A DNA stretch of 8,260 nucleotides from Candidatus Falkowiibacteriota bacterium (GCA_903857815.1 CAIOGK010000006.1:1-8260), one strand, 5' to 3'; numbered from the stretch's first letter, positions 1-5,826 are shown. Numbers and translations: made by a program. Notes: generated from the sequence alone by a model not told the origin.

Positions 1-611
1 AAGAAAATAATATTATTTTAGATATTGCGAGCGATGGCGAGCAAGGAGATTGGCTAGCTTTAATTAATAATTATGAACTTATTTTACTCGATTATAATTT
101 ACCAAAAGTAAGTGGGAAAGAAATAATAAAAAAAATTAGAAACGAAGGAAAGACAACTCCCGTTATAATGTTAACTGTCCGCTCCGAGTTAGCAGATAAA
201 ATAGAAATTTTAGATATTGGAGCCGACGATTATTTAACAAAGCCATTTTCTCTTTGTGAGCTTTTAGCACGTATGCGGGTAATCACTCGAAGACCTCTTG
301 AATTAAAAGATAAAAAGATATTTCTTAAAGACTTTGAGCTTGATACAGAGAAATTTAGTCTTACTAAAAAAGGGAAAAATATTATTCTTCGCGCTAAAGA
401 ATTTTCCCTTTTAGAGTACATGATGAAAAATAAGGGGAAATTTCTTTCCCGACAAGAAATTATGGAAAATGTTTGGGATGAAAATGCGGACCCATTCTCT
501 AATACCATTGAAGTTCATATTATGAATTTGCGTCGCAAAATCGAGAACAAAAAAGAACATTTTATATTTACTGTTTCAAATCGTGGCTATAAAATAGACA
601 TCAAAAGATAA
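1..611 (+). CDS. OmpR/PhoB-family response regulator, 5'-truncated by window edge
   Basis: This is a DNA-binding response regulator of a two-component system. The reading frame is open from base 3, so the first ATG inside the window (168) is internal, not the start. About 202 codons are visible; the family is usually near 225, so the N-terminal strand with the acidic pair lies outside. The receiver shows the phospho-acceptor Asp in LLDYNLP (codon 90-92), the switch Thr in MLT (174-176) and the conserved Lys in LTKP (240-242). A winged-helix effector domain follows from about 320 to the end, with the typical AKEFSLLEYM, NTIEVHIMNLRRKI and NRGYKI segments. A soluble histidine kinase gene follows 130 bases downstream on the same strand and is its likely partner. 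Target genes cannot be read from the sequence. The family assignment is secure; the true start is not visible. Confidence 0.93.
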   Translation, partial: ENNIILDIASDGEQGDWLALINNYELILLDYNLPKVSGKEIIKKIRNEGKTTPVIMLTVRSELADKIEILDIGADDYLTKPFSLCELLARMRVITRRPLELKDKKIFLKDFELDTEKFSLTKKGKNIILRAKEFSLLEYMMKNKGKFLSRQEIMENVWDENADPFSNTIEVHIMNLRRKIENKKEHFIFTVSNRGYKIDIKR

Positions 612-624
612 TCTTGCAAGATTA
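609..624. repeat. 16-bp perfect palindrome overlapping the regulator's stop codon
   Basis: TAATCTTGCAAGATTA is its own reverse complement and starts on the TAA stop of the response regulator. As RNA it could form a 6-bp stem with a TGCA loop, but no T-tract follows (ACATAATTAATAAG), so it is a poor intrinsic terminator. As DNA it could be a dimer-binding site upstream of the kinase gene. A palindrome of this length is only mildly unlikely by chance in an 8-kb AT-rich window, so its function is speculative. Confidence 0.4.
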
Positions 625-649
625 ACATAATTAATAAGTAACAAAAAAC

Positions 650-745
650 ATGCCAAAAAAAGAATGCCCATCGCAACAAACCAGCGAGATTTACTCCCCT
701 CGCCATTATTTTAACTGGAGACGCTTTTTAACTTTAAAACTATGA
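650..745 (+). CDS. Possible 31-aa small ORF overlapping the kinase start (ATGA)
   Basis: ATG at 650 opens 31 codons ending at TGA 743-745, which overlaps the kinase ATG at 742 in the ATGA arrangement typical of translational coupling. The peptide begins MPKKECPSQQ and ends WRRFLTLKL. It is basic, has no membrane segment and resembles nothing I recognise. The stretch is visibly richer in C and G than its surroundings. No Shine-Dalgarno sequence precedes it. It may simply be untranslated spacer, and the overlap could be chance; the ORF is short enough to arise randomly. Confidence 0.22.
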   Translation: MPKKECPSQQTSEIYSPRHYFNWRRFLTLKL

Positions 746-1476
746 ACCACGAATTTGATTGGCAGTTAAAATTAGAAAAAATCGAACAACTATACAGACT
801 GGCTGAATTTGGTCGCCTTTCTTCGGGGGTGTTTCACGATTTAATAAATCCTCTAACTGCAGTATCTCTAAATTTAGAACAAATTAAAAAAGATGATCAA
901 GATAATCTCATTAATGCTAAAGACTGCCTTCATCAAGCTATTGCCGCCTCTCATAAAATGGAGGATTTAATCGACTGCATTAAGAGGTCAATTAGACAAG
1001 AAGATTTAAAAACTACATTTTCTCCCAGAACAGAGATCGATTCAATAATAAAAATCTTAGATTATAAAGTTAGAAAAGCTAATATAAAAATAGACTTTAA
1101 AAAATCTGAAGAAATAAATTTATATGGGAATCCAGTTAAATTTAGTCAAATTATTATTAATTTAATTTCTAACAGTATCGATGCCTACGAAGCAAGCGGG
1201 GGCACAACATTAAAGACAATAAATATTCATCTAACTTCTAATAATAACCAAATGACATTAGAGGTTAATGATCAGGGCGAAGGAATTAATAATGAAAATT
1301 TATCTAAAATATTTCAACCATTTTTTAGCACAAAAAATGGCCGAGGGCTGGGATTAGGATTATCATCAAGTAAAAATATAGTGGAAAAAGAATTTTTTGG
1401 CTCTATTAATGTTAAAAGTATTCCTAATCAAAAAACCAGCTTTACTGTTATAATGCCTTTAGGATATGCGAATTAA
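742..1476 (+). CDS. Soluble sensor-less histidine kinase (HisKA + HATPase_c)
   Basis: This 244-aa cytoplasmic kinase would autophosphorylate on His and pass phosphate to a response regulator, most likely the one encoded just upstream. Only about 20 residues precede the H-box, so there is no sensor domain and no membrane helix. The H-box is LSSGVFHDLINPL with the phospho-His at residue 32, of the NtrB-like HE/HD-x-x-NPL kind. The ATP-binding domain shows the N-box at 140-148 (NLISNSIDA), the G1 box at 177-181 (DQGEG), the F-box near 191-195 (FQPFF) and the G2 box at 202-206 (GLGLG). All catalytic motifs look intact. The ATG at 742 is chosen because no other ATG, GTG or TTG lies in frame before the upstream stop at 712-714. 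A GGAG at 717-720 is 21 bases away, too far for a normal ribosome-binding site. Its input signal must come from a partner protein or metabolite; which one is unknown. Confidence 0.92.
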   Translation: MNHEFDWQLKLEKIEQLYRLAEFGRLSSGVFHDLINPLTAVSLNLEQIKKDDQDNLINAKDCLHQAIAASHKMEDLIDCIKRSIRQEDLKTTFSPRTEIDSIIKILDYKVRKANIKIDFKKSEEINLYGNPVKFSQIIINLISNSIDAYEASGGTTLKTINIHLTSNNNQMTLEVNDQGEGINNENLSKIFQPFFSTKNGRGLGLGLSSSKNIVEKEFFGSINVKSIPNQKTSFTVIMPLGYAN

Positions 1477-1499
1477 AAAAGCTTTAGATTTCAAAAAGA

Positions 1500-1508
1500 T
1501 GCTATAAT
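1500..1508 (+). promoter_or_regulatory. Extended -10 promoter giving a probable leaderless GT2 mRNA
   Basis: TGCTATAAT is a perfect extended -10 (TG-N-TATAAT, hexamer at 1503-1508). A second TATAAT overlaps it at 1508-1513. Transcription would normally start about seven bases after the hexamer, at 1514-1516, which is the A of the GT2 ATG at 1515. No -35 box is evident at normal spacing, as expected for an extended -10 promoter. The position implies a leaderless transcript with no ribosome-binding site. Confidence 0.62.
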
Positions 1509-1514
1509 ATAATT

Positions 1515-2201
1515 ATGAGCAAATTATTATCTATAGTAGTCCCAATTTATAACGAAGAAAGTCTTATCCCCGAATCCCTACCGGCTATTTTTAACTTGCC
1601 TATAAATAAGGAGGTAATTGTTGTAAATGATGGTTCAAGCGATAGTACTCCGACCTTATTAGAAAGTCTCAAAGATAAATACCACTTCACTTTAATTAAC
1701 CAACCAAAAAATCAAGGAAAAGGTGCCGCCGTAAAAAGAGGTCTGGAAGAAATTAAGGGTGATTATTTTATAATTTGTGATGCTGACTTGGAATATAATC
1801 CCCAAGACATCTGTCGATTATTTTTAGAATTAGATAATTTATCGGATAATAAAATAGTAATCTATGGCTCCCGATTTAAAGGGGCTAACAAATACTCATT
1901 TCATTATTTAGTTAATAAATTTCTTACTTTTTTAACTAATATACTATTTAGAGCTAAATTAACCGATATGGAAACCTGCTTCAAGCTAGTTCCCTCTTCG
2001 GCCCTAAAAGAGATAAGCCTGAGTGGTAAAAGATTCGAAATAGAACCAGAAATAACCGCGAGACTATTAAAGGCTAATTATAAAATTATCGAATTACCGA
2101 TAAGTTACAACCGCCGTGGTTATGATGAAGGGAAAAAAATAACCGCCAAAGACGGTTTTCTAGCGATTACGACTCTCATTAAAGAGCGATATAATAAATA
2201 A
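1515..2201 (+). CDS. GT2 glycosyltransferase, DPM1/polyprenyl-phosphate sugar synthase-like
   Basis: This 228-aa GT-A fold enzyme probably transfers a sugar from a nucleotide donor to a polyprenyl phosphate at the inner face of the membrane. Motifs in order are VVPIYNEE (8-15), the nucleotide-binding VNDGSSD with D39, NQGKGAAVKRG (66-76), the metal-binding DAD at 89-91, GSRF, the DMETCFKL segment (D-x-x-T/C-FK signature of DPM1-like enzymes), FEIEPEIT and the C-terminal Y-x-x-RGYDEGKKI. It lacks the C-terminal transmembrane pair found in some relatives (GtrB, ArnC type), so it should be soluble or peripheral. It is convergent with, and only four bases from, a gene for a GT-C-like membrane protein that could use its lipid-linked sugar. 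The exact sugar cannot be read from the sequence. The start is supported by the adjoining promoter. Confidence 0.88.
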   Translation: MSKLLSIVVPIYNEESLIPESLPAIFNLPINKEVIVVNDGSSDSTPTLLESLKDKYHFTLINQPKNQGKGAAVKRGLEEIKGDYFIICDADLEYNPQDICRLFLELDNLSDNKIVIYGSRFKGANKYSFHYLVNKFLTFLTNILFRAKLTDMETCFKLVPSSALKEISLSGKRFEIEPEITARLLKANYKIIELPISYNRRGYDEGKKITAKDGFLAITTLIKERYNK

Positions 2202-2205
2202 AATA

Positions 2206-4236
2206 TTAATTGAGAGGAAGCATTCCTCTCTTTTTTAAATTATCTACTTGATTTAAATAGTATAGCGCATTAGAATCTTGACGATTTATCTTTTTTGCTT
2301 TTAACCAATTTAATTCAGCGTTTTTATAATCGGCTAAATGCCAATAAACAAGCGCTAATTGATTATATGCTCCGGGAACTTTATTTTCCTTTTTTAAAGC
2401 ACGTTCAAAATAACTAATTGATTTTAATAAAGAGCTTCTATCAGTAGAAGACGCGTATAGATATGCCAGCGATAATATTACTCTTTCATTTCTAGGATAA
2501 GTAATACTAATCTTGTGATATATTTCTTCGGCTAAATCAGGATACCCAAAACTTTGAGCAAAATCTGCTAAATAGAATTGCGATTTTAGATCTGTGGTAT
2601 TTGATAATTTTCGAAACATATCTCGAAATTCCCAGCCATCAACTGCGTACTTATCAATAATTTCTGGCGGGGTATTTTCTTTAGATGCTAAAATAACAAA
2701 AAAATTATCAAAATAAACTAAACTCCAATCCTTATCCAGAGAGATATTAGTTAAAAATTTTCGCCCCCAAGGGGTTGAGTCCGTATGAGAGAAATAAATT
2801 GTTTTAAACTTATATTTATCAGCTACCTCTTTCCAGCTTTCTTCATTAGTTTGCATCGGTAAATAAGTTTCCGTAAAAAAACGACTGCTATAAGCCTCGG
2901 GGCGATTATCAACAAAAACTTTTTCTTTGTTAGCTAGACCAAAGATAAGGGCGCTACCAGAATCATAATTATTAAATATCGGCCCCTGAAGCCCGCTACT
3001 AATAAAAAATTTAAAAGAATCTTCACTCCCCGAACGCAAGCCAAGCCCGGGCTCCCCCTTAATAACGCTCTGGTGACCGGAATAATCAAAAATTAAAAAA
3101 ATAATAGAACCAAAAATCAAAATAATCATTAAGAACAATAAATACAACTCACTTAATATAATAAATCTAGAATATAACTTAATCAATTTATCTTTTAAAA
3201 AAATGATGGCCGGCTTAATACTATGACTAATAATTACTAAAGCAATTAAACCAAACAGGGCTAAATTTCGTGAAGCAAAAAGAGCTAATAAAGAAATAAA
3301 CAAACTAAATAAAACATTAAACCAATTAATTTTTTTTAATATTACCCAGCTAGATATAAGGCTAATGATTAAAAGAATGAGTAGTAGTTTAAAAATCTGA
3401 AAATTATCATTCAACATCAAATTTTGTAAAAAGAATATACTCTTATTTTCAGCGACCTGATAACCATAATTTTTAAAAATATTTAAAGGATAAAGTAGCC
3501 CCCAAATATGATTAGGAGTAAACAAACAAGCAGATATTAATAACAAAAAATCAATTATTCTTGATTTAAAAGTTGAAAAAACTAAATTAATCTTATCTTT
3601 CATTACTCCTGTTTGTTTTAAAAACTCCGGTAAAATATCGCTTATTAATTTAAAAAATACAAAAGCTAGGCCAATAAAAAAATAAATATGGATGTTCGCC
3701 CATAAAATAAAAGTCGGGATTAGAAACAGTAAACGTTTTTTTCTAGATAGATTTTTATTATCAAAAATAATCCACGTAAGGGCTAAGAAAAAATAACTAA
3801 ATACTTCCGGCCGAATTTCTATTCTTTCGCTAAAAAGAAAAATAACTGGGATTGATAAAAAAGCCGGGATTAAAAAACCGGCCTTTTTATAAGCTAACTT
3901 AAAGAAAAGAAAAAAAGTAAAAATGGCGAGCAAAATATTAAATACTGAAAGCAACTTAAACCCGCCAAATAAATAAACAAAATAAAAAATTACTCCGCCA
4001 AGCCAATGATGATTAATAAATTCCGCCTCTGGTTCCGTATAGGAATAAAAGTTTTTAAACAAAACATCGGTATTTTCAAATACTAAACGCCCGTTTTCTA
4101 AATGCCGGCCTAAGTCTACAGAAGAAAGTTCAATTTTTTGCGCAAATATAATACCAACTAAAATTAACAAGCCAAATAAAATCGCCGCTTGCAAAAGCCC
4201 ATGGGATTCACGTAAATTTTTGATAGTCTTCCACAT
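2206..4236 (-). CDS. Polytopic GT-C-like membrane protein with C-terminal TPRs
   Basis: This is a 676-aa protein with an N-terminal helix at about 17-32 and many further membrane segments to about 383. An extracytoplasmic region (about 384-520) follows, then TPR-like helical pairs (about 552-662, e.g. AYNQLALVYWHLADYKNAELNWLKAKKI). The first outer loop carries DLGRH (41-45) and HHWLG (76-80), and RIEIRPE lies at 138-144. Acidic and His residues in the first loop are typical of GT-C lipid-linked sugar transferases, but I cannot assign a substrate. The outer domain contains GPIFNNYDSGSALI (418-431) and VDNRPEAY (442-449), which I associate with large uncharacterised membrane proteins with TPR tails. 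The gene lies 71 bases after trpB on the same strand with no terminator between, so it may be co-transcribed. Its last ten codons overlap the terminator of the convergent GT2 gene. No Shine-Dalgarno sequence is near its ATG. A catalytic role is inferred, not shown. Confidence 0.72.
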   Translation of the reverse strand: MWKTIKNLRESHGLLQAAILFGLLILVGIIFAQKIELSSVDLGRHLENGRLVFENTDVLFKNFYSYTEPEAEFINHHWLGGVIFYFVYLFGGFKLLSVFNILLAIFTFFLFFKLAYKKAGFLIPAFLSIPVIFLFSERIEIRPEVFSYFFLALTWIIFDNKNLSRKKRLLFLIPTFILWANIHIYFFIGLAFVFFKLISDILPEFLKQTGVMKDKINLVFSTFKSRIIDFLLLISACLFTPNHIWGLLYPLNIFKNYGYQVAENKSIFFLQNLMLNDNFQIFKLLLILLIISLISSWVILKKINWFNVLFSLFISLLALFASRNLALFGLIALVIISHSIKPAIIFLKDKLIKLYSRFIILSELYLLFLMIILIFGSIIFLIFDYSGHQSVIKGEPGLGLRSGSEDSFKFFISSGLQGPIFNNYDSGSALIFGLANKEKVFVDNRPEAYSSRFFTETYLPMQTNEESWKEVADKYKFKTIYFSHTDSTPWGRKFLTNISLDKDWSLVYFDNFFVILASKENTPPEIIDKYAVDGWEFRDMFRKLSNTTDLKSQFYLADFAQSFGYPDLAEEIYHKISITYPRNERVILSLAYLYASSTDRSSLLKSISYFERALKKENKVPGAYNQLALVYWHLADYKNAELNWLKAKKINRQDSNALYYLNQVDNLKKRGMLPLN
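2212..2236 (+). terminator. Rho-independent terminator of the GT2 gene
   Basis: GAGAGGAA (2212-2219) and TTCCTCTC (2223-2230) form a perfect 8-bp stem with a GCA loop, followed directly by six T (2231-2236). It starts 11 bases after the GT2 stop. The same bases encode the last residues of the convergent membrane protein on the minus strand, so one sequence serves both purposes. In the minus direction only AATTAATATTTT follows the hairpin, a weaker terminator signal. Confidence 0.9.
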
Positions 4237-4307
4237 AAAACAATAATAACCGGCTAAATTCTTCTACCTCTATAATTTCCTCCAAACCTCTAATTTTGTC
4301 AATTATA

Positions 4308-5516
4308 TCATATATTATCCCGCTTAGCTAAAACATCAACTACAAAATCAACGTCTTTATCGCCTCTTCCAGAAAGATTAACAATAATTATCTTATCTCC
4401 CGAAAGACTAGGGGCCATTTTTATAGCCTGCGCTAAAGCATGAGAGCTTTCTAACGCGGGTATAATTCCCTCAATTTTAGAAAGTTCAGAAAAAGCAGCC
4501 AATGCTTCATCATCACTAATAAATTGATAATCTACTCGCCCCTCATCTTTAAGAAACGAATGAATAGGCCCAACTCCTGGGTAATCAAGGCCCGAAGCAA
4601 TAGAATGAACAGACATTGCTTCGCCATTTTTATCTTGAAGTAAATAAGTAAACATTCCATGAATATTACCCGGTTTGCCCAAAGTTAAAGTCGCAGCATG
4701 TTCACCATCTTTAAAGCTTTTACCGGCAGGTTCAACACCAATCATTTTTACATCATCATCTAAAAATTCATTAAATAGCCCAATGGCATTAGAGCCACCA
4801 CCAACACAAGCAATAAGATAATCCGGCAAACGGCCCTCTACTTCTATAATTTGCGCTCTCGCCTCCCTGCCAACAACGGCCTGAAAATCACGCACTATCA
4901 TTGGAAATGGATGAGGACCAACAACTGAACCGATGCCGAAAAAAACATCCGTTGGATTTTTAACAAAGGCTTGAAAGGCGCTATCAACTGCATCTTTCAA
5001 ACAACGGCCACCAGATTGGACACAAATAACCTTAGCTCCTAAAAGTTTCATCTTAGCAACATTCTGAGCTTGTTTTTCAATATCAATCGCGCCCATATGA
5101 ATTTCGCAACCGAGTCCAACTAAAGCTGCAGCTGTGGCTAAAGCAACTCCATGTTGCCCCGCTCCAGTTTCGGCTAATAATTTTTTCTTGCCCATTTTTT
5201 TAGCTAATAAAGCCTCTCCTAACGTATGATTAATTTTATGAGCTCCAGTATGATTTAAATCTTCTCTTTTTAAATAAATCTTAGCGCCACCTAATTTTGC
5301 ACTTAAATTTTTCGCAAAATACAAGGGTGACGGACGACCAACATAATTCTTTAATAAATCAGCATATTCTAACTGAAATTTTTTATCATTCTTTATTTTT
5401 ACATACTCAAGCTCGATCTCCATAAATATTTTTTCTAACTCTACAGGCAAAACTCTGCCACCGTAATTACCAAAATAACCCTTACTATCCGGCAATAATT
5501 TAAAACTGTTTTTCAT
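4308..5516 (-). CDS. trpB: Tryptophan synthase beta subunit (TrpB1 type)
   Basis: This 402-aa PLP enzyme joins indole and L-serine to make L-tryptophan in the cytoplasm. It is full length for the family. It has the Schiff-base lysine K94 in HTGAHKIN, catalytic E116 in ETGAGQHG (116-123), the phosphate-binding GGGSNA (239-244), E356 in ALESSHALA, and S382 in LSGRGDKD near the pyridine nitrogen. By alignment from memory to the Salmonella enzyme, K174 matches the Lys that bridges to TrpA and D311 matches the allosteric Asp305. The partner of that Asp, Arg141, is Lys148 here. GVGPIH (314-319) has Ile where Glu or Gln is usual. No trpA or other trp gene is visible, so it may work alone on free indole, or trpA may lie elsewhere. 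A leader with an attenuator structure precedes it. The ATG at 5516 is the natural start by alignment (family-like [11 protein letters not shown] at 14-24); no Shine-Dalgarno sequence precedes it. Confidence 0.96.
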   Translation of the reverse strand: MKNSFKLLPDSKGYFGNYGGRVLPVELEKIFMEIELEYVKIKNDKKFQLEYADLLKNYVGRPSPLYFAKNLSAKLGGAKIYLKREDLNHTGAHKINHTLGEALLAKKMGKKKLLAETGAGQHGVALATAAALVGLGCEIHMGAIDIEKQAQNVAKMKLLGAKVICVQSGGRCLKDAVDSAFQAFVKNPTDVFFGIGSVVGPHPFPMIVRDFQAVVGREARAQIIEVEGRLPDYLIACVGGGSNAIGLFNEFLDDDVKMIGVEPAGKSFKDGEHAATLTLGKPGNIHGMFTYLLQDKNGEAMSVHSIASGLDYPGVGPIHSFLKDEGRVDYQFISDDEALAAFSELSKIEGIIPALESSHALAQAIKMAPSLSGDKIIIVNLSGRGDKDVDFVVDVLAKRDNI

Positions 5517-5542
5517 AATTTTGTGTTATTAATTAATAAAAT

Positions 5543-5578
5543 AAAAAAACCTGCTCAATAATTAAGATACTGAGCAGG
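5543..5578 (-). terminator. Intrinsic terminator in the trpB leader (3:4 hairpin)
   Basis: Read on the minus strand, CCTGCTCA (5578-5571) pairs with TGAGCAGG (5557-5550). The stem extends inward by three more pairs, one of them G-T, around a TCTTAAT loop, giving 11 pairs. Seven T follow at 5549-5543. It ends 26 bases before the trpB ATG, so it would stop transcription before the gene. On the plus strand the hairpin is not followed by a T-tract, so it serves the trpB direction. Confidence 0.85.
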
Positions 5579-5610
5579 CTGCTAAACAAAAATTTTATAC
5601 AATAAAACGC

Positions 5611-5673
5611 CTACCCGATATCAAAGGTAGATCGCCAAAGTTTATTAACAATTTTTACTTGTTTTTCTTTCAT
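5611..5673 (-). CDS. trpL: Candidate Trp leader peptide, 20 aa
   Basis: ATG at 5673-5671 opens 20 codons ending in TAG at 5613-5611. The peptide starts MKEKQVKIV, carries NKLWRS in the middle and ends FDIG. The single Trp (codon 13) sits directly before attenuator segment 1; the Trp-Arg-Ser order recalls the WWRT/S of enterobacterial trp leaders, though only one Trp is present here. The start is about 12 bases from the predicted transcription start and no Shine-Dalgarno sequence precedes it. The peptide itself needs no function beyond placing the ribosome. A random ORF of this size is possible; its fit with the hairpins is what supports it. Confidence 0.62.
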   Translation of the reverse strand: MKEKQVKIVNKLWRSTFDIG

Positions 5674-5691
5674 AAATTAACATTAACATAG

Positions 5692-5697
5692 ATTATA
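5692..5697 (-). promoter_or_regulatory. -10 box for the trpB leader transcript
   Basis: The minus strand reads TATAAT at 5697-5692, a perfect -10 hexamer. It would start transcription near 5685, about 12 bases before the leader-peptide ATG. The -35 region at 17-bp spacing (ATATTT) does not match the consensus, so the box is supported mainly by its position before the attenuator. Confidence 0.5.
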
Positions 5698-5734
5698 AAA
5701 TATTTCAAATAATTAAATATTTAAGCCTTTTTTC

Positions 5735-5766
5735 TTGCTGGAGACCATAAATTATGGTACTATAAT
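5735..5766 (+). promoter_or_regulatory. Promoter of the Cache sensor kinase
   Basis: A perfect TATAAT lies at 5761-5766, predicting a start near 5773 and a 5' leader of about 54 bases before the kinase ATG. The best -35-like element is TTGCTG at 5735-5740, which leaves a 20-bp spacer, longer than the optimal 17. Long 19-20 bp spacers with a dyad inside are typical of MerR-family-activated promoters, and a dyad is present here. The -35 match is only three of six, so the element may instead be a -10-driven promoter with other control. Confidence 0.5.
5744..5758. promoter_or_regulatory. 15-bp inverted repeat inside the kinase promoter spacer: possible operator
   Basis: ACCATAA-A-TTATGGT is a perfect 7-bp inverted repeat with one central base. 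It lies between the -35-like and -10 elements, ending two bases before TATAAT. A bound dimer here would block RNA polymerase or, in MerR style, realign the promoter. About one such repeat is expected by chance in a window of this composition, so the position carries the argument. No regulator is identified. Confidence 0.42.
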
Positions 5767-5826
5767 AACAACTTTAGTGCAGCTATCATTGTTATATTTG
5801 TAATAAAAATTTTTAAATTAACTGTT

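Larger units (their letters stand above)
5543..5685 (-). promoter_or_regulatory. Candidate ribosome-mediated tryptophan attenuator upstream of trpB
   Basis: The leader RNA can form three mutually exclusive structures on the minus strand. Hairpin 1:2 pairs CTACC (5630-5626) with GGTAG (5615-5611), extended by a T-G inner pair and, outward, T-G plus two G-C pairs across a bulged A. Antiterminator 2:3 pairs GGGTAGGC (5616-5609) with GCCTGCTC (5579-5572), all eight positions pairing with two wobbles. The 3:4 hairpin is the terminator at 5578-5543. A short ORF has its only Trp codon (5637-5635) just before segment 1, and its stop lies in segment 2. A ribosome stalled at Trp would cover segment 1 and free 2:3; one reaching the stop would cover segment 2 and allow termination. 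This is the enterobacterial trp logic. No T-box consensus or TRAP triplet series is seen. The structure is read directly; the mechanism is inferred. Confidence 0.76.

Noticed and set aside
230..508. Minus-strand 92-codon ORF inside the response regulator
   Set aside because: It lies wholly within a well-supported domain on the other strand and its translation shows no recognisable motif.
168..611. ATG at 168 as the start of a 147-aa regulator
   Set aside because: The frame is open to the window edge and encodes the receiver's phospho-Asp and adjoining strands upstream, so 168 is an internal Met in a truncated gene.
4264..4292. Repeated UAG/GAG triplets on the minus strand as a TRAP binding site
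   Set aside because: The triplets are irregularly spaced and far fewer than the roughly eleven closely spaced repeats TRAP needs. The two AGAGGT copies 20 bases apart are noted but not enough alone.
4297..4302. Minus-strand TTGACA as the -35 of a separate promoter for the membrane protein
   Set aside because: No acceptable -10 lies 16-18 bases downstream (GAAATT at 17); the nearest TATA-like hexamer, TATAGA, is at a 22-base spacing.
5543..5697. T-box riboswitch as the control of trpB
   Set aside because: I see no T-box consensus for tRNA acceptor binding (AGGGUGG-type), and the leader from the -10 to the terminator is shorter than usual. A coding leader with 2:3 pairing fits better.
5713..5724. 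TTAAATATTTAA palindrome near the trpB -35 region
   Set aside because: It is pure A/T in an A/T-rich spacer, where such palindromes are frequent; nothing else supports a binding site.
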